NCBI GenBank assembly: GCA_032622095.1
Contig: CP136061.1
Span: 34,849,797 to 34,913,796, forward strand
Source of the DNA: Siphonodentalium dalli
Lineage: Eukaryota > Mollusca > Scaphopoda > Gadilida > Siphonodentaliidae
Length of the DNA stretch: 64,000 nt
Reading direction: 5' to 3'
The position numbers and the translations under genes were made by a program. The notes beneath the pieces are model-generated. The model was not told where the DNA came from. It did not search any database and was given only the letters and a program-made list of their open reading frames with translations. Shown piece after piece: positions 11,216 through 23,084 of this stretch (its first letter is position 1; the number at the start of each line of letters is the position of its first letter).

Positions 11216-11795
11216 TAGTCCAGGAGATCGGGAGGTAGTGTTGCTCATATTGACGGAAAAGCTGCGACCATGTTATTTTTAATGTTTTAGGTATGGTAAT
11301 GAAATAAAATCATGATAGCAAGAAGAAATTTGTAGCCTTTTTTCTTCTTCGATTTTTTGGGCATTTTTCTACATTTTAAGCCCAAAATTTTCATTTTTTT
11401 TTCAATGTGTAAAGATTTCATTTTAGTATGATTTTGGTGATTAAGTTGAATAGTAATTGTGTTAATAATGTTAAATAACTAATTGTGCTAAAAAAATTGA
11501 AGAATTTCAATGGTTTTTTTTCATTTTTTTACCATTTTTTTTTTTACTTTTTTACGCAAAATCGTCCAAATTGCAACCATTTCATCTTAGTATGATTTTA
11601 AGGTTAAATTCACCATAATTATTTTAATATTGTTAAATAATTTACAACTTGGCTTCTACAATGTTTTTAAATGGATTTAAGAAGGTTTCTACCTGTTTTC
11701 TAAGTTGAAGGGGTGGTCTAATTCAAATCCAATTAAACATTGTACTGTTCAAAATTAGATAAATTCATTAAGGCGTATGGTAGATATACGTAACT

Positions 11796-12646
11796 AGTTT
11801 TCAAAACGTATACATATGCCTTTCTATCCTGAGCGTTATGCACGCGAGTCGGATTTTACAAATTAAATTATGATGGAAAACCCTGAATTTTGGGTGTGGT
11901 CACATTTGTGGTAATAATATTCCGATTAGAGAGTGGATGGACATGGGGCATGCGACACTGTGCAGTATATATGTATATAACAAGCATGACATGAGACATT
12001 AGTATCTTTCTATTAAACTGTGCTTCCAGAGTTATCAGGAATCGAGTATCGGTGTTATTTCTTACCCCCAAGAAATGGTCAATTTTAAAATGGGGTATGT
12101 GTGTCAAAGGACCACTGGGAGATAATAGGATGTCCAATGCTCCTATATTTCTATCGTATCACAGTAAAGCTTTTTCTGTAAAATTGGCGCGGTTTACACG
12201 ATCAAAGTTCGATTTTATTTACAATTATAAGTTACAAGCAACTAATTATATAGTTTTCAAAACGTATACATATGCCTTTCTATCCTGAGCGTTATGCACG
12301 CGAGTCGGATTTTACAAATTAAATTATGATGGAAAACCCTGAATTTTGGGTGTGGTCACATTTGTGGTAATAATATTCCGATTAGAGAGTGGGTGGACAT
12401 GGGGCATGCGACACTGTGCAGTATATATGTATATAACAAGCATAACATGAGACATTAGTATCTTTCTACTAAACTGTGCTTCCAGAGTTATCAGGAATCG
12501 AGTATCGGTGTTATTTCTTACCCCCAATAAATGGTCAATTTTAAAATGGGGTATGTGTGTCAAAGGACCACTGGGAGATAATAGGATGTCCAATGACTCC
12601 TATATTTCTATCGTATCACAGTAAAGCTTTTTTTGTAAAATTGGCT
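11796..12646. repeat. Tandem duplication, 456-bp period, two copies
   Basis: The block from TTTTCAAAACGTATACATAT through 'cagtaaagcttttt.tgtaaaattggc' occurs at about 11799-12190 and again 456 bases later. The copies differ at only a handful of bases, so the duplication is recent. Near-identical open frames on the - strand (11868-12137 and 12324-12593) are copies of one another and look non-coding. Confidence 0.9.
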
Positions 12647-12649
12647 GCT

Positions 12650-13310
12650 GATTGGTTGATTATCATTGAGGGAAATATCCCTAATCGGGAACAGAAAATC
12701 ATAGCCTACGTAAATATGGCGATCGTGTATGCTTAGATGTCCAGGAAGAGTCTGGTGGTGTCCAGAAGTTACGGAAGGGGTCTGGATATGTTTATGCTGC
12801 TGATTTTTGTGCAGTAAATGGGGTATGCAAGATGTGAAAATGCAAGATTATCGTTTGAAAAAAATACCGAAAAGGGCACGTCATTGTAACACACTTGTGC
12901 AGCGGATGACGTTCTAAGGGAAAATTGACCACTTGAAGTTCAAATAGGCTTAACCCATGGCCGGTGGGACTTTTAGTTAACACTGTCGCATATGGAAAAT
13001 AATTAGGTGTTTGTAACCTATAGATACGAAGCTTCGGTACATTAATTATTATTCATATATTACTATATTTAAATCATATTTATGCATACAGTCGGCGTCG
13101 AAACAACAACATGAATGTACCGATTGTTCGTGACATTCAAGTTAAATGTTCAATAATAGAAAATTACACTGTGACCGGTTCAATCAACATGAATTTAATC
13201 AAGGTGTATCTTTATTAATAACAATATACAGTACTATCAAAATCAGAAGAAACATGTGGTCCTGGGTACATATCTCCCAGCGCTGTGGCAAAAATAAAAT
13301 TGACAATGCA
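12650..13310. other. No feature seen (inside the 4.28-kb element)
   Basis: Unique-looking non-coding sequence; no transposase motif or RNA gene recognised. Confidence 0.45.
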
Positions 13311-14290
13311 TTCTTAAACCCAAAACCTGTGGCGGTTTTTCATCCAATGCACCGAAGCTTCGTGCCATGCACCAAAGCTTCGTGACGTGTCAGAACTCCA
13401 GGAATATACCACCATAGGACATCATATGGTACCGGTAACAAACGTTGAACAGTCACCAGAAACCCGGATATTAATAATTTCAGATCATAATTAGCATCGC
13501 ATTATATATTAACCCATCGAGGAATATGTCATAATGACACACTATATTACACCTACTATATAACTGCTCCCTCTCTGACACAGGGCTACATATAAGAAGT
13601 TTATCGATGTCTACTTAATGAGAGTATACAGTTCCGTCAAAATCTGACCTCGCATCGTTAACCCCAAATCTGTGGCGATTTTTCATCCAATTTACCGAAG
13701 CTTCGTGACACGTACCGTCAAATGGCATCAAACGTTGAATGGTCACCATAAACTTCGATATCAGTCATTTCAGATCGTAATTATCATGGAATTATATATT
13801 AACCCATGGTGTAATTATGTCAAAATGACACACTATATTACATCCACCCTATATAACTGCTTCCTCCCTGACACAGTGCTACATACAAGAAGTTTATCCA
13901 TGTCTACTTAATGAGAGCATATAGTTCTGTCGAAATCTGGCGAAAAATGTGACCTTGCATCATTAACCCCAAATCTGTGGCGGTTTTTCATCCTATGTAC
14001 CGAAGCTTCGTGACATGTACCGAAGCTTGGTGACGTGTCAGAACTTCTAAAATATACCCCATCGGGACATCAAATGGTATCAAACGTTGAATGGTCACCA
14101 GAAATCTCGATATTAGTCATTTAAGACCATAATTAGCATAGCATTATATATTAACCCATCGAGAAATATGTCAAAATGACACACTATATTACACCCACTC
14201 CTATATAACTGCGTCCTCCCTGACACAGGCTGCATATAAAAAGTTTATCCATGTCTACTTAATGAGAGTATACAGTTCTGTGAAAATCGG
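13310..14290 (+). repeat. Three tandem units of about 305-345 bp
   Basis: The anchor 'ctgtggcg.tttttcatcc' occurs at about 13328, 13671 and 13976. It is followed each time by ACCGAAGCTTCGTGAC, 'aaacgttgaa..gtcacca', 'tatattaacccat', 'tgacacactatatta' and 'tgtctacttaatgagag'. The first unit contains an extra CCGAAGCTTCGTG-type repeat. Inside the 11216-15494 element. Confidence 0.85.
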
Positions 14291-15355
14291 GCGAACAATT
14301 TCGTCTATAAATCCCGTAGTGTGACACATTTAATATAGACCAAAACAATAAACACATTTCAACCCAAAGATTGTTACATTTTAATTGAAAAAATGATCCA
14401 AACATGAAAAGTTAATTTTTGCCGATATTTAAATCAAGTTTTTGAGAGAAAAGTCCCAATATTTTTGGTGATGTCAGTGGTGACAATAGTAACAATTAAC
14501 CATGGTACATCAGACATGTTAGTATTCAATGTATAGAAGGCAGAATAGCTAATTTTGTACGTCATCCACAACTTGTAATCGATTGCCGGACACGCTGGGG
14601 CAATATTTACCATTTTCCATATTTTGGCAGCCATTTTGAGCCAAATTAAGAATTTTGGTTCCAGTGAGTTGGAATATTCATAGGTATAATCATATGCATC
14701 AATTACTTTACAAAGTTCTGTTCATTTCTTGTTAAAATATGACTATAATCCCAATTGTGATTTTTTTGTGAAATTTTATACCGCGTTCTGTAAATTCAAA
14801 TTTTTGAGGGAACGGAAGGGGCTAGGACCCCAAAAAGTGCATATTTAATTGCCCCTATGATCAGTTAATATACAAAATACAAAATAAAGTCGCATTACTC
14901 AACCAGTTCCAAACAGCATGAATCGATCTAGAAGATATTTGTAAAAAAAAAGGTCATATTTTCAACTTCCGGCGGCCATTTTGGTGGCCATCTTGGATGG
15001 TGAGTTTCAATTTTGCCCCCAAAAAGTGACATTATGTCTTAGCTTCACGAAAATATATACATTTGTATACATTTTACAAGATTTTCACCGCTATAATTTG
15101 CATAAAACTGACTTAGGGTCTGGTCTGAAAAACGGCGGCCATGATGACGCCATTTTGTCTGGAGTCTATACGGCCACTTTTTTTTCTTGTTAGCATTGCT
15201 TAAAAGTCGAAGGACATAATAAGGAACAAAATGAGTGGGGAGAAGTTAAGTCCAAGGGGGTGAAAGGGTACCCATATTAGCTCCCGGACTATGACGTCGC
15301 CGGAAAATTCTTTCATTTTCGGTCGTCCGGTAGGTCAATAAAAACACGTTTTTCG
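14291..15355. other. Unassigned interior of the 4.28-kb element
   Basis: No protein motif recognised. Two stretches (14970-15000 and 15133-15160) carry 'ggcggccat' and 'gccatcttggatgg' motifs reminiscent of satellite A, but too short to call a copy. Confidence 0.4.
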
Positions 15356-15494
15356 CCAATTAAGCTACAAATTCACCACTGCTATCATGGATTTTCGTAA
15401 TCTACATATATTTTACTACAAAATTAGACCGGGTAGCACTTGTCCGTCAAAATGAGCAACATTTGTTATTTCTTGGGGTCGATCTCCTGGACTA

Positions 15495-17069
15495 ATATCA
15501 GTTGGTGGAACATTCTCATCCTTCAGCTTCTGAATACAATATTTCCTGGTGCTCGTGTTTTTTAATCGCTTTCCTGAATCATCTAGTTGAGGGCATTTTG
15601 ATGTAATCAACTTCATAATTTTCCCAAGTTTGTTTATTCCCACCTTTTGCTTGTTAAACCATTTATCGCTGCGTTCATCAGACAGAGGTATTGTCCTTGT
15701 GGCCAAATAAAAAGGGTCTTCTTGTTCTGAGTAATCAACCGGTCGTAGTGAAGCATACTTCTTGTATATGAATATCGGGCATTTATCTCCGATCGCAACA
15801 TTTGCAAAGATTGTGCCCGTCACTTTTCCTCACGTCTCGGCAGTCAGTCCCAGTTCTTGTCTTAGTTTGACGCTCATTGTGTGTTAGATATTCGGCACCA
15901 TCAACAGTCTTCGATAGCTTAATATCACCCCATTTGAGTTGGTGATGTGCCTTATGACCCCGGATTCCAAGTTGTGTCGCATTATTAAACCAGATTGTGT
16001 GCAATAATGTCTCCGGGTCATGACTTCCAAGCACTTTTGATGCATAGAGAACTTTTATATCATCATCATCGACAGGATCTGCTGCGAACGGTTTGTTTCC
16101 ATTTCCTTCAGATCTCGTTGTTTCGCTTCTAGGTCTTCCGTGCAGCTTGAAACATATTCTGATCCTTTCCGCCTATTATGGTCGTCTGGTACCTATGTCT
16201 CCGTAAATGTCTGTCGATGCTGCAGATCAATCCCCGCAATGATGTCGGTTCATAGTCCTTACCATTTTGCTTTCTGACACAGAGAATGAATTTCGCAACA
16301 GCAGGACCAAGAGAGACAGGGCTGATGTTGTGAAAATCCTCCTGCATGCCTTGTGATTTCAAAATTTGTTTGAACAGTTTTATATCGTAATATGTTTTCC
16401 TCACCGTGTTCGCATTTCTCTTTGAATCAACAAATTCACGAATAGCATCACTGTCCATGTTAATGAATCGTCCACCATCATCATCATTGTCAATCGGTTC
16501 TAAATGGTCAGCTTCGGCTTCATCTTGATCTACGGTTCCAGACATATTGATGCTACTACTAGTGCTGGGTCCATGATCGCTTTCATCTGGATTTTCATTT
16601 TCAGGAAGATGTACATCATGATTAACCTCCTCGGGTCAGTACTTTCAGTTTCATCTCAGCTACATAAAATTTATTAATGCCAATAATGTTCTCATGATGA
16701 TGATCAGAAACAGAATCACGAGATTCGCTTTCACATTGAGACATTTCATCTTCAGGGTAATATGTGGTATCAGAACTTGCTTCATAGTCATCCATAAGAG
16801 TATCATTTGTATTAGAAGTGTCCTCAGTAAGTTCAATAACTTCAACACAGGCACCAAATTCATTGTTTGCGTTGCTACTGGGGGGTTGGAGTTGGGTCAT
16901 TGTCCTGGCTAAAGATTTCAAAGAGTTGTGTATATTGTGACTCCGAAGCCTGTGCTTCTGCATCGTCGAACCCCTCAATAAAATGAGATTCTATATCCTG
17001 GGAAGTCATTCCTGGCATATCTTCATCAAACGACATATCAACATCAAAATTCTGATCGTTGAGATCCAT
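15495..17069 (-). pseudogene. Crypton/DUF3504-type tyrosine recombinase, N-terminal and core, frameshifted
   Basis: On the - strand, an acidic low-complexity N-terminus (MDLNDQNFDVDMSFDEDMPG at 17069 down) leads to an N-terminal SAM-like region (REFVDSKRNANTVRKTYYDI, about 16440) and the catalytic core. Core motifs are LLHTIWFNNATQLGIRGHKA (first catalytic Arg), LKWGDIKL, HNERQTKTRTG, DPFYLATRT and RLKNTSTRKYCIQKL. Frames must be changed near 16885, 16630, 16132, 16098 and 15822, so the gene is broken, unless some are sequencing indels. The family's HSxRK box reads TSTRK, so the usual His is missing. The frame then runs into NVPPTDI at 15495 and is cut by the inserted element. Closest relatives are Crypton-derived recombinases (KIAA1958-like). 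It lies antisense in the methyltransferase intron. Confidence 0.8.
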
Positions 17070-17619
17070 TATTCAATTTTCATCAGATTACAAGCTACGT
17101 CCGAATTAAACTTTTAAAAGCAGACGAAAATACTTCAAATTTTCTGCGGAGAAAGCCGTCTAAATGACCAAAAAAATAATTGAAGCTAACATATTTGCTC
17201 TGAATGGGAACTTTTATTCATTTTTTAATGATATAAAGCTACAGTACTTGTTTTTATTTCACTTTTATTCATGAATTTACTCATTTAAACCATTCGAAAT
17301 GCTACAGTCTATTTGACCCAATTTCGAGGCGGGAGTTTTTTGTTGATACGTCGCTAAGGCAAGCATGACGTCACGAGGCGAAAGGTCACGCTGAGCATAG
17401 TCTGTTTCTTGAAATATAATACACATATGTAAGATATCACGAGAATTTAATACACAGTATAACATCCAACAGGTATAAGATTAATATACATAAACGCACA
17501 CCAGGCTCAGTTGGCGCGCGATTGAAATGTTGGAATAATTGCCATCTGCTTCAATACGAATCTATTTTTCTTCAGAAGTTCTGATAAAGGCATTCATTTC
17601 TTTTAGCACACAGAGCATT
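17070..17619. other. No feature seen
   Basis: Region upstream of the recombinase remnant. AT-rich with no recognisable promoter motif, exon or repeat copy. Confidence 0.45.
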
Positions 17620-18755
17620 ATAATTGGAAATATATAAATAATACCAACAATCATTTTCATCATGACACTCAGTGTAATCAAACATTTTAACACTCTCTAT
17701 GCTAAATACTCTATATGCTAAATACTCTATATGCTAAATACTCTATATGCTAAATTCAGTATAATCAAACAGTTTAACACTCTATATGCTAAATATTCAC
17801 CGACAGGCAGTGTAATCAAACAGTTTAACAATCTCTGAGCCAAATACCATCGACAGGCAGTGTAATCAAACAGTTTAACACTCTCTATGCTAAATACCCA
17901 TCGACAGGCAATGTAATCAAACAGTTTAACACTCTCTATGGTAAGTAGTCACCGACAGGCAGTGTAATCAAACACTTTAACACTCTCTATGGTAAGTATT
18001 CACCGACAGGCAGTGTAATTAAACAGTTTAACACTCTCTATGCTAAATATTCACCGACAGGCAGTGTAATCAAACAGTTTAACACTCTCTGTGTCAAATA
18101 CCATCGACAGGCAGTGTAATCAAACAGTTTAACACTCTCTATGCTAAATACCCATCGGCAGGCAATGTAATCAAACAGTTTAACACTCTCTATGCTAAAT
18201 ATTCACCGACAGGCAGTGTAATCAAACAGTTTAACACTCTCTGTGCCAAATACCATCGACAGGCAGTGTAATCAAACAGTTTAACACTCTCTATGCTAAA
18301 TACCCATCGGCAGGCAATGTAATCAAACAGTTTAACACTCTATATGGTAAGTATTCACCGACAGGCAGTGTAATCAAACAGTTTAACACTCTATGCTAAA
18401 TATCCATCGACAGCCAGTGTAATCAAACAGTTTAACACTTTCTATGGTAAGTATTCATCGACAGGCAGGGTAATCAAACAGTTTAACACTCTCTATGCTA
18501 AATACCATCGACAGGCAGTGTAATCAAACAGTTTAACAATCTCTGTGCCAAATACCATCGACAGGCAGTATAATCACACAGTTTAACACTCTCTGTGCCA
18601 AATACCATCGACAGCCAGTGTAATCAAACAGTTTAACACTCTATGCCAAATACCCATCGACAGCCAGTGTAGTCAAACAGTTTAAAACTCTATGCTAAAT
18701 ACCCATCGACAGGCAGTGTAATCAAACAATTTAACACTCTATATGCTAAATGTGG
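17620..18755. repeat. 51-bp satellite array, about 21 units
   Basis: Consensus TGTAATCAAACAGTTTAACA, CTCTCTATGCTAAATA, then CCCATCGACAGGCAG. Variants (TGTGCCAAATA, TATGGTAAGTATTCA) alternate in a rough higher-order pattern. The first 100 bases contain a 17-bp sub-repeat CTCTATATGCTAAATA. The flank at 17620-17665 is the reverse complement of that at 2640-2685. Not a CRISPR: no constant-repeat/unique-spacer alternation. Confidence 0.95.
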
Positions 18756-18767
18756 ACCCCCCCCCCC
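18756..18767. repeat. Poly(C) run
   Basis: About 11 consecutive C at the boundary between the 51-bp array and the next repeat block. Confidence 0.9.
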
Positions 18768-20440
18768 TGCACCCGGACATGACTCAAGTATAGCTGACTT
18801 AGGTTTTCTCTACACGGGTTCCAATCTGGGGCTTAAATTTTAAGGGCCTATCATAGAAAATATGTATGGGCCTATACCTTGGATTATGGGCATATATTAT
18901 GGATGTTGGGGCATATCTGGATCCTCCTGAATTCGGACATGACTCAGGTATAGCTGACTTAGTTTTTTCTCTTTATGGGCTCCAATTTGGAGTTCAGACT
19001 TTTAAGGGCCCTTCATAGAAAATATGTATGGGCCTATACCTTTGAATTATGGGCATATACTATGGATGTTGGGCATACATGGACCCTCCTACATTCGGAT
19101 ATGACTCGCTGTATCGTGGCTATATAAAGAAAAATAAGCAATATAACCATAAGGGAGTGTTTTTTTCATGTAGGTACTGTGGGGGAGGAGGTATCCAGGC
19201 CTGGACATCTCCCCCATCCCAAACTCTGACTCAAACTACTTTTTCTTGGAACAAGTTAATTTCCAGCCATTTCATGACTATAAAGCAAAAGAAGCAATAA
19301 CACCATAAGAGGATTTTTTTGTCATGTATAGGTGCTGGTGTGGGTTTATATATTCAATAACACCATAAGAGGATTTTTTTGTCATGTATAGGTGCTTGTG
19401 GGGGTTTATATATTCAAAAAACGGTGAGAATTTCAATTTTGCCGAGAAAACATTGTTTGAGTCAGGATGAGGGGAGATGTCCCGTTGAAGGGTCCATCAT
19501 AGAAAATGTGTACATGGGCCTACACTTTTTGTTATCTGACCTCCTGCCTGCATCCGAGCATGACTCAGGTATAGCTGACTTAGGTTTTCTCTGCACGGGC
19601 TCCAATTTGGGGCTTAAACTTTTAAGGGTCCATCATAGAAAATGTGTATGGGTCTATACATGTGGATTCTGTGCATATAATATGGATGTTCGGACAAATA
19701 TGGACCCTCCTGCGTGCATCCGGATATGACTAAGATATAGCTGTAAGATATAGCCGACTTAGGTTTTTCTCCGCATGGGCTCCAATTTGGGGTTCAAACT
19801 TTTAAGGGCCTTTTTTCAGAAAATGTGTATGGGCTATACCTTTGTATTCTGGGCATATAATATGGATGTTGGGAATATCTGGACTCTCCTGCACCCAGAC
19901 ATGACTGAGGTATAGCTGACTTAGGTTTCCTCCGCACGGGCTCCAATTTGGGGCTCAATCTTTTAATGGCCCATCATAGAACATATGTATGGGCTTATAC
20001 CTTTGGAATATGGGCATATATTATGGGTGTTGGGCCTATCTGGTTCCTCCTGCGTCCGGTCATGACTCGCCGTATCATGGCTATTTAAAGCAAAATAAGC
20101 ATGCAATTAAAGAGGATGTTTCGTCTTGTATGTACTGGTAGGGAGGGAGATATCCAGGCCTGGACATCTTCCCCCACCCCAAAACCTGACTCAAACAACT
20201 TTATCTCGGAAGATCGAAGTTAATTTCTGGCCGTTTCATGACTATACAAAGCAAAATAAGCAATACAACCATAAGATCAGTTTTTGTCATTAATATGTAC
20301 TGGGTGTCTAGAAAATATTCAGGCCTGTGAATCTCCCCCTCCCCACCACCACCACCCCAAACCCTGACTCAAACAACTTTTTTCTGGCCGTTCCATGACT
20401 CGCTGAAGCAAAATAAGCAATTAAATCACCAGAGGATTTT
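18768..20440 (+). repeat. Diverged tandem repeats with two interleaved unit types
   Basis: Unit type 1 (~170 bp) contains 'gacatgactcaggtatagctgacttaggttttc', 'gggctccaatttggggct' and 'catagaaaatatgtatgggcctata'. It recurs at about 18775, 18950, 19555, 19725 and 19900. Unit type 2 contains 'gtatc.tggctat..aaag.aaaataagca' and 'caggcctggacatctccccc' (about 19108, 20067, 20230). Reading frames are not conserved. Confidence 0.8.
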
Positions 20441-20442
20441 TT

Positions 20443-21011
20443 GTCACGTAAATGCTGGGTGGGGGTGATGTCCAGTCCTGGACATTCCCCCGCCCCAACC
20501 CAAACCCTGACCCAATCAAGCAACCTTTTCTCATGAGAAGTTAATTTATCGCAATTCGTGACCATGTTAACAAAATGAGTTTTTTTGTCATTTGTTCATA
20601 CTGTGTGGTGCCCGTGGGGGAAATAAATCATGCCTGAACATTCCCCCACACCCTGACCCAAACAACTTTTGCTCGGAAGAAGTTAATATCTCACCGTTCC
20701 ATGACCATATTAAACACAATAAGTAATAAAATAGTTTATCCTAGAATTCAGATTTGTAAAACATAGCTTTTACTAAAAATTTACTTGATCGATTGGCGTT
20801 GGATGGTTAGGAATCGGTTCAGGAATTTGTAAATTATGGCCAATAGAAGTGATGGGTTTGTTAAAGGCTCAATTCACATTTTGTTAACATGGTCACGAAT
20901 TGCGATAAATTAACTTCTCATGAGAAAGGGTTGCTTGATTGGGTCAGGGTTTGTGTTGGGGCGGGGGAATGTCCAGGACTGGACATCACCCCCACCCAGC
21001 ATTTACGTGAC
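20443..21011. repeat. Inverted duplication, ~135-bp arms
   Basis: 20443-20578 (GTCACGTAAATGCTGGGTGG ... CATGTTAACAAAATG) reappears in reverse complement at 20877-21011 with only a few mismatches. About 300 bases of non-repeated sequence separate the arms. The arm belongs to the type 2 repeat of the preceding block. Confidence 0.9.
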
Positions 21012-21369
21012 ATATTATTATCCATCCCTTAACTAACACCTTTTCTGATTGGGCAAAATCCGCCACGTGATAATCCGGGAAAAGTCATATTGGACTCTTG
21101 AATGTCATATTGGACTCCCTAGTGTGCAATATGACTTTTTTGTCGGGACTCTGTGGCGTCACGAATTAACTCTAATGCGAAATGAATCGGTCAAATTGTA
21201 ATGCGCGCAACACTGGTTGATTTAGCAGACGATTCACTTCCGCATTAATTTTTTTTCTCACTTCAGTGTTTACTTTAAAATCATGCTTTCTAATGATCAA
21301 AATACAGGCTTTTATAGAGAATTAAGTGCCGACAAATACCAAAAATAACCACAAAAGTTTTATTCCCAA

Positions 21370-21534
21370 ATGTTTGGATAAACATGCAGATGGATAATAC
21401 AAATGTCATTATACAATGTTGTGTACAGTATGAGTTTTTCTTGTACTCGTCCAGGTTGTGGTGAAAAGTCTTATTGGACTCGACACTGCGTTGTATAATG
21501 ACATTTTTATTATCCATCTGTATGTTTATCCAAA
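21370..21534. repeat. Foldback, ~53-bp arms
   Basis: TTTGGATAAACATGCAGATG and the following 'ataatacaaatgtcattatacaa' (21370-21423) pair with 21483-21534. The loop contains ACTCGTCC ... GGACTCG, itself a short inverted pair. Confidence 0.85.
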
Positions 21535-21943
21535 AATTATATATAAATGTATAATAACTTTATATTATATACCATTTGAAAGAGTAAGCTCCAAAACATT
21601 CTATTTTGAAATTATTCGATGTAATAAACTGTCAACATGTTGTTTTTATTGAGAAACTGGCGTCTGTTCTGTGGTCATGTTTATGCACAAAGTCAAATAT
21701 TTTCAATTCAAGGGGAATACCTATATGTATTTAGATATAGAGTTATTCCCCTTTCATTGAAAATACATCTTTAGTTTGAATTATGTTGCAATCTGGGAGC
21801 CAAAGGGGGAGGGGGTTATTGTATTATTTCAGCTAATTTCTATTATTCTATTGGCACATTACGAGACACAGACATTCCAAACGGTGATGAATTATACTAT
21901 TTTTTTTATCATATAATCGGTGACTCGAAAATTAATTGGGCCT
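21535..21943 (-). mobile_element. TTAA mini-element family 2, left-truncated copy
   Basis: Similar to the 50741-51151 copy throughout: 'tatataccatttgaaagag', 'gtaataaactgt.aacat', 'ttgaattatgttgca.tctgg', 'gagacacagac.ttccaaa.ggtgat'. The right terminus is AATTAATTGGGCCT followed by TTGA (a mutated TTAA). The left terminus is missing beyond the adjacent foldback. Confidence 0.65.
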
Positions 21944-22106
21944 TTGAAGAGGCGTGCTCGGTTTTAATTAGATATTTTTTCATTTAGTTTTTACTCGTTT
22001 TTTATCTGTAGGTATAACCCTAATTTTAATTACATTCTTCGGCAATGTGCTCAGTATATACACAGAACGACACGATGTGTAAATGTGTTTGTCGATACGA
22101 CACGAG

Positions 22107-22172
22107 TGCTGTCGCGGAAGGATAGAACGAGAGGCGCGTGCGCCTCGAGTTCTATCCTTCCGCGACAGCACG
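22107..22172. repeat. Nearly perfect 66-bp palindrome
   Basis: GTGCTGTCGCGGAAGGATAG ... and its reverse complement meet at about 22139/22140 with essentially no loop; only the GA/TC step near the centre mismatches. Confidence 0.9.
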
Positions 22173-22309
22173 AGATTACTGTTTTTTATTTGTCTGTTGC
22201 AATTTGAAGCACAGACGGAAAATGTGTGTTTTGAATTCTATGCGCAAAATTTTGTGTTTTTAAATCATATTTTATTTTACAATGAAATATCTTTCATAAA
22301 ACAGAAGTA

Positions 22310-23080
22310 AACAATTTAAAGAGAAAATCATATCTTGGAATAGCTACATCGTTAGTAACATTTACATGCACTGGAAATATTCGGACATCATGATGCAAAC
22401 GGCAGAGATTCCTCTACCTTTTATTTTATGTGTACAATTTTGCCGGACACCCGGCAACTAATTACGACGGAAGTAACCTGTCTCCTTGGCGGAGACGACA
22501 GCAAACGCTTCGCAAATGAAACCTGCCGTCGCGGTGATATAAAGAGAACATAAGGTGGTATTGCCAATGCTATGTAAATCACAGCGGTCAGATTGATGTA
22601 TAACAGTCATAATTGCAATGAATATGGAGAGCGCCACGATCGATAACATTTTTACCGTTTCTGATTTTCGTGTTACCAATAATAGAAAAATTATGACGCA
22701 AATCGCTAATCCTCTAGTTGCCCCCCCCCCCCCCCCCCACCCTAGTCTTCTGTGTTTATTACACGCTTCGCATCCTAGAATCCGTGCATTAAAAATACAG
22801 GATTAGAAGGTTTATTTAGGCTCATACATGGCGTGTTTGTCATGTGTGATGATTCTTTTATTTAAATAGTTCCTGTTTCATGGTTGAGGCGAACGTCATG
22901 TACGTCATTTTACGTCAACGAGATGCGTATGGAACGTACGTTCCATACGGATTTGTAAATATGGAACAGTAATAACACTGTACTTCTAGGAACAAGCGTG
23001 TAATAAAAACTGTTCTTGAACATTAACATTCTTCTATAACAGATTGTTCATTCATTTTAATACGACCGTTTTGAAAAATA
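22310..23080. other. No gene recognised; includes a poly(C) run at about 22721-22738
   Basis: A 73-codon frame on the - strand (22458-22679) contains two hydrophobic stretches, but there is no supporting splice, homology or context, so it is not called. The poly(C) run is about 18 bases. Confidence 0.4.
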
Positions 23081-23084
23081 AACG

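Larger units (their letters stand above)
11216..15494. mobile_element. 4.28-kb TIR element inserted in the recombinase gene
   Basis: The left terminus TAGTCCAGGAGATCG (11216-11230) is perfectly repeated in inverse at 15480-15494. Imperfect similarity continues inward for about 120-130 bases: 'gttgctcat.ttgacgga', 'atcatgatagca', 'aatttgtagc'. A 3-base duplication ATA lies outside both ends (11213-11215, 15495-15497); read as ATAT it could be 4 bases. No transposase was recognised inside. The interior holds a 456-bp tandem duplication and a three-unit ~320-bp tandem repeat. Superfamily is uncertain: a 3-bp duplication would fit PIF/Harbinger-like, Zator or CACTA groups, but the terminal bases fit none cleanly. 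Confidence 0.85.

Noticed and set aside
11868-12593. Two near-identical 89-codon frames suggesting a conserved gene pair
   Set aside because: They lie in a recent 456-bp tandem duplication, which explains the identity; no known motif.
11213-15497. Treating the gap in the recombinase gene as a spliceosomal intron
   Set aside because: The boundaries do not have GT...AG on the - strand, whereas inverted termini and a flanking duplication are present.
17660-18755. Possible CRISPR-like array
   Set aside because: Whole 51-bp units are repeated with point variation; there are no unique spacers and the context is animal DNA.
22458-22679. 73-codon frame with two hydrophobic segments on the - strand
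   Set aside because: Membrane-like composition alone is weak; no splice sites, homology or partner exons could be identified.
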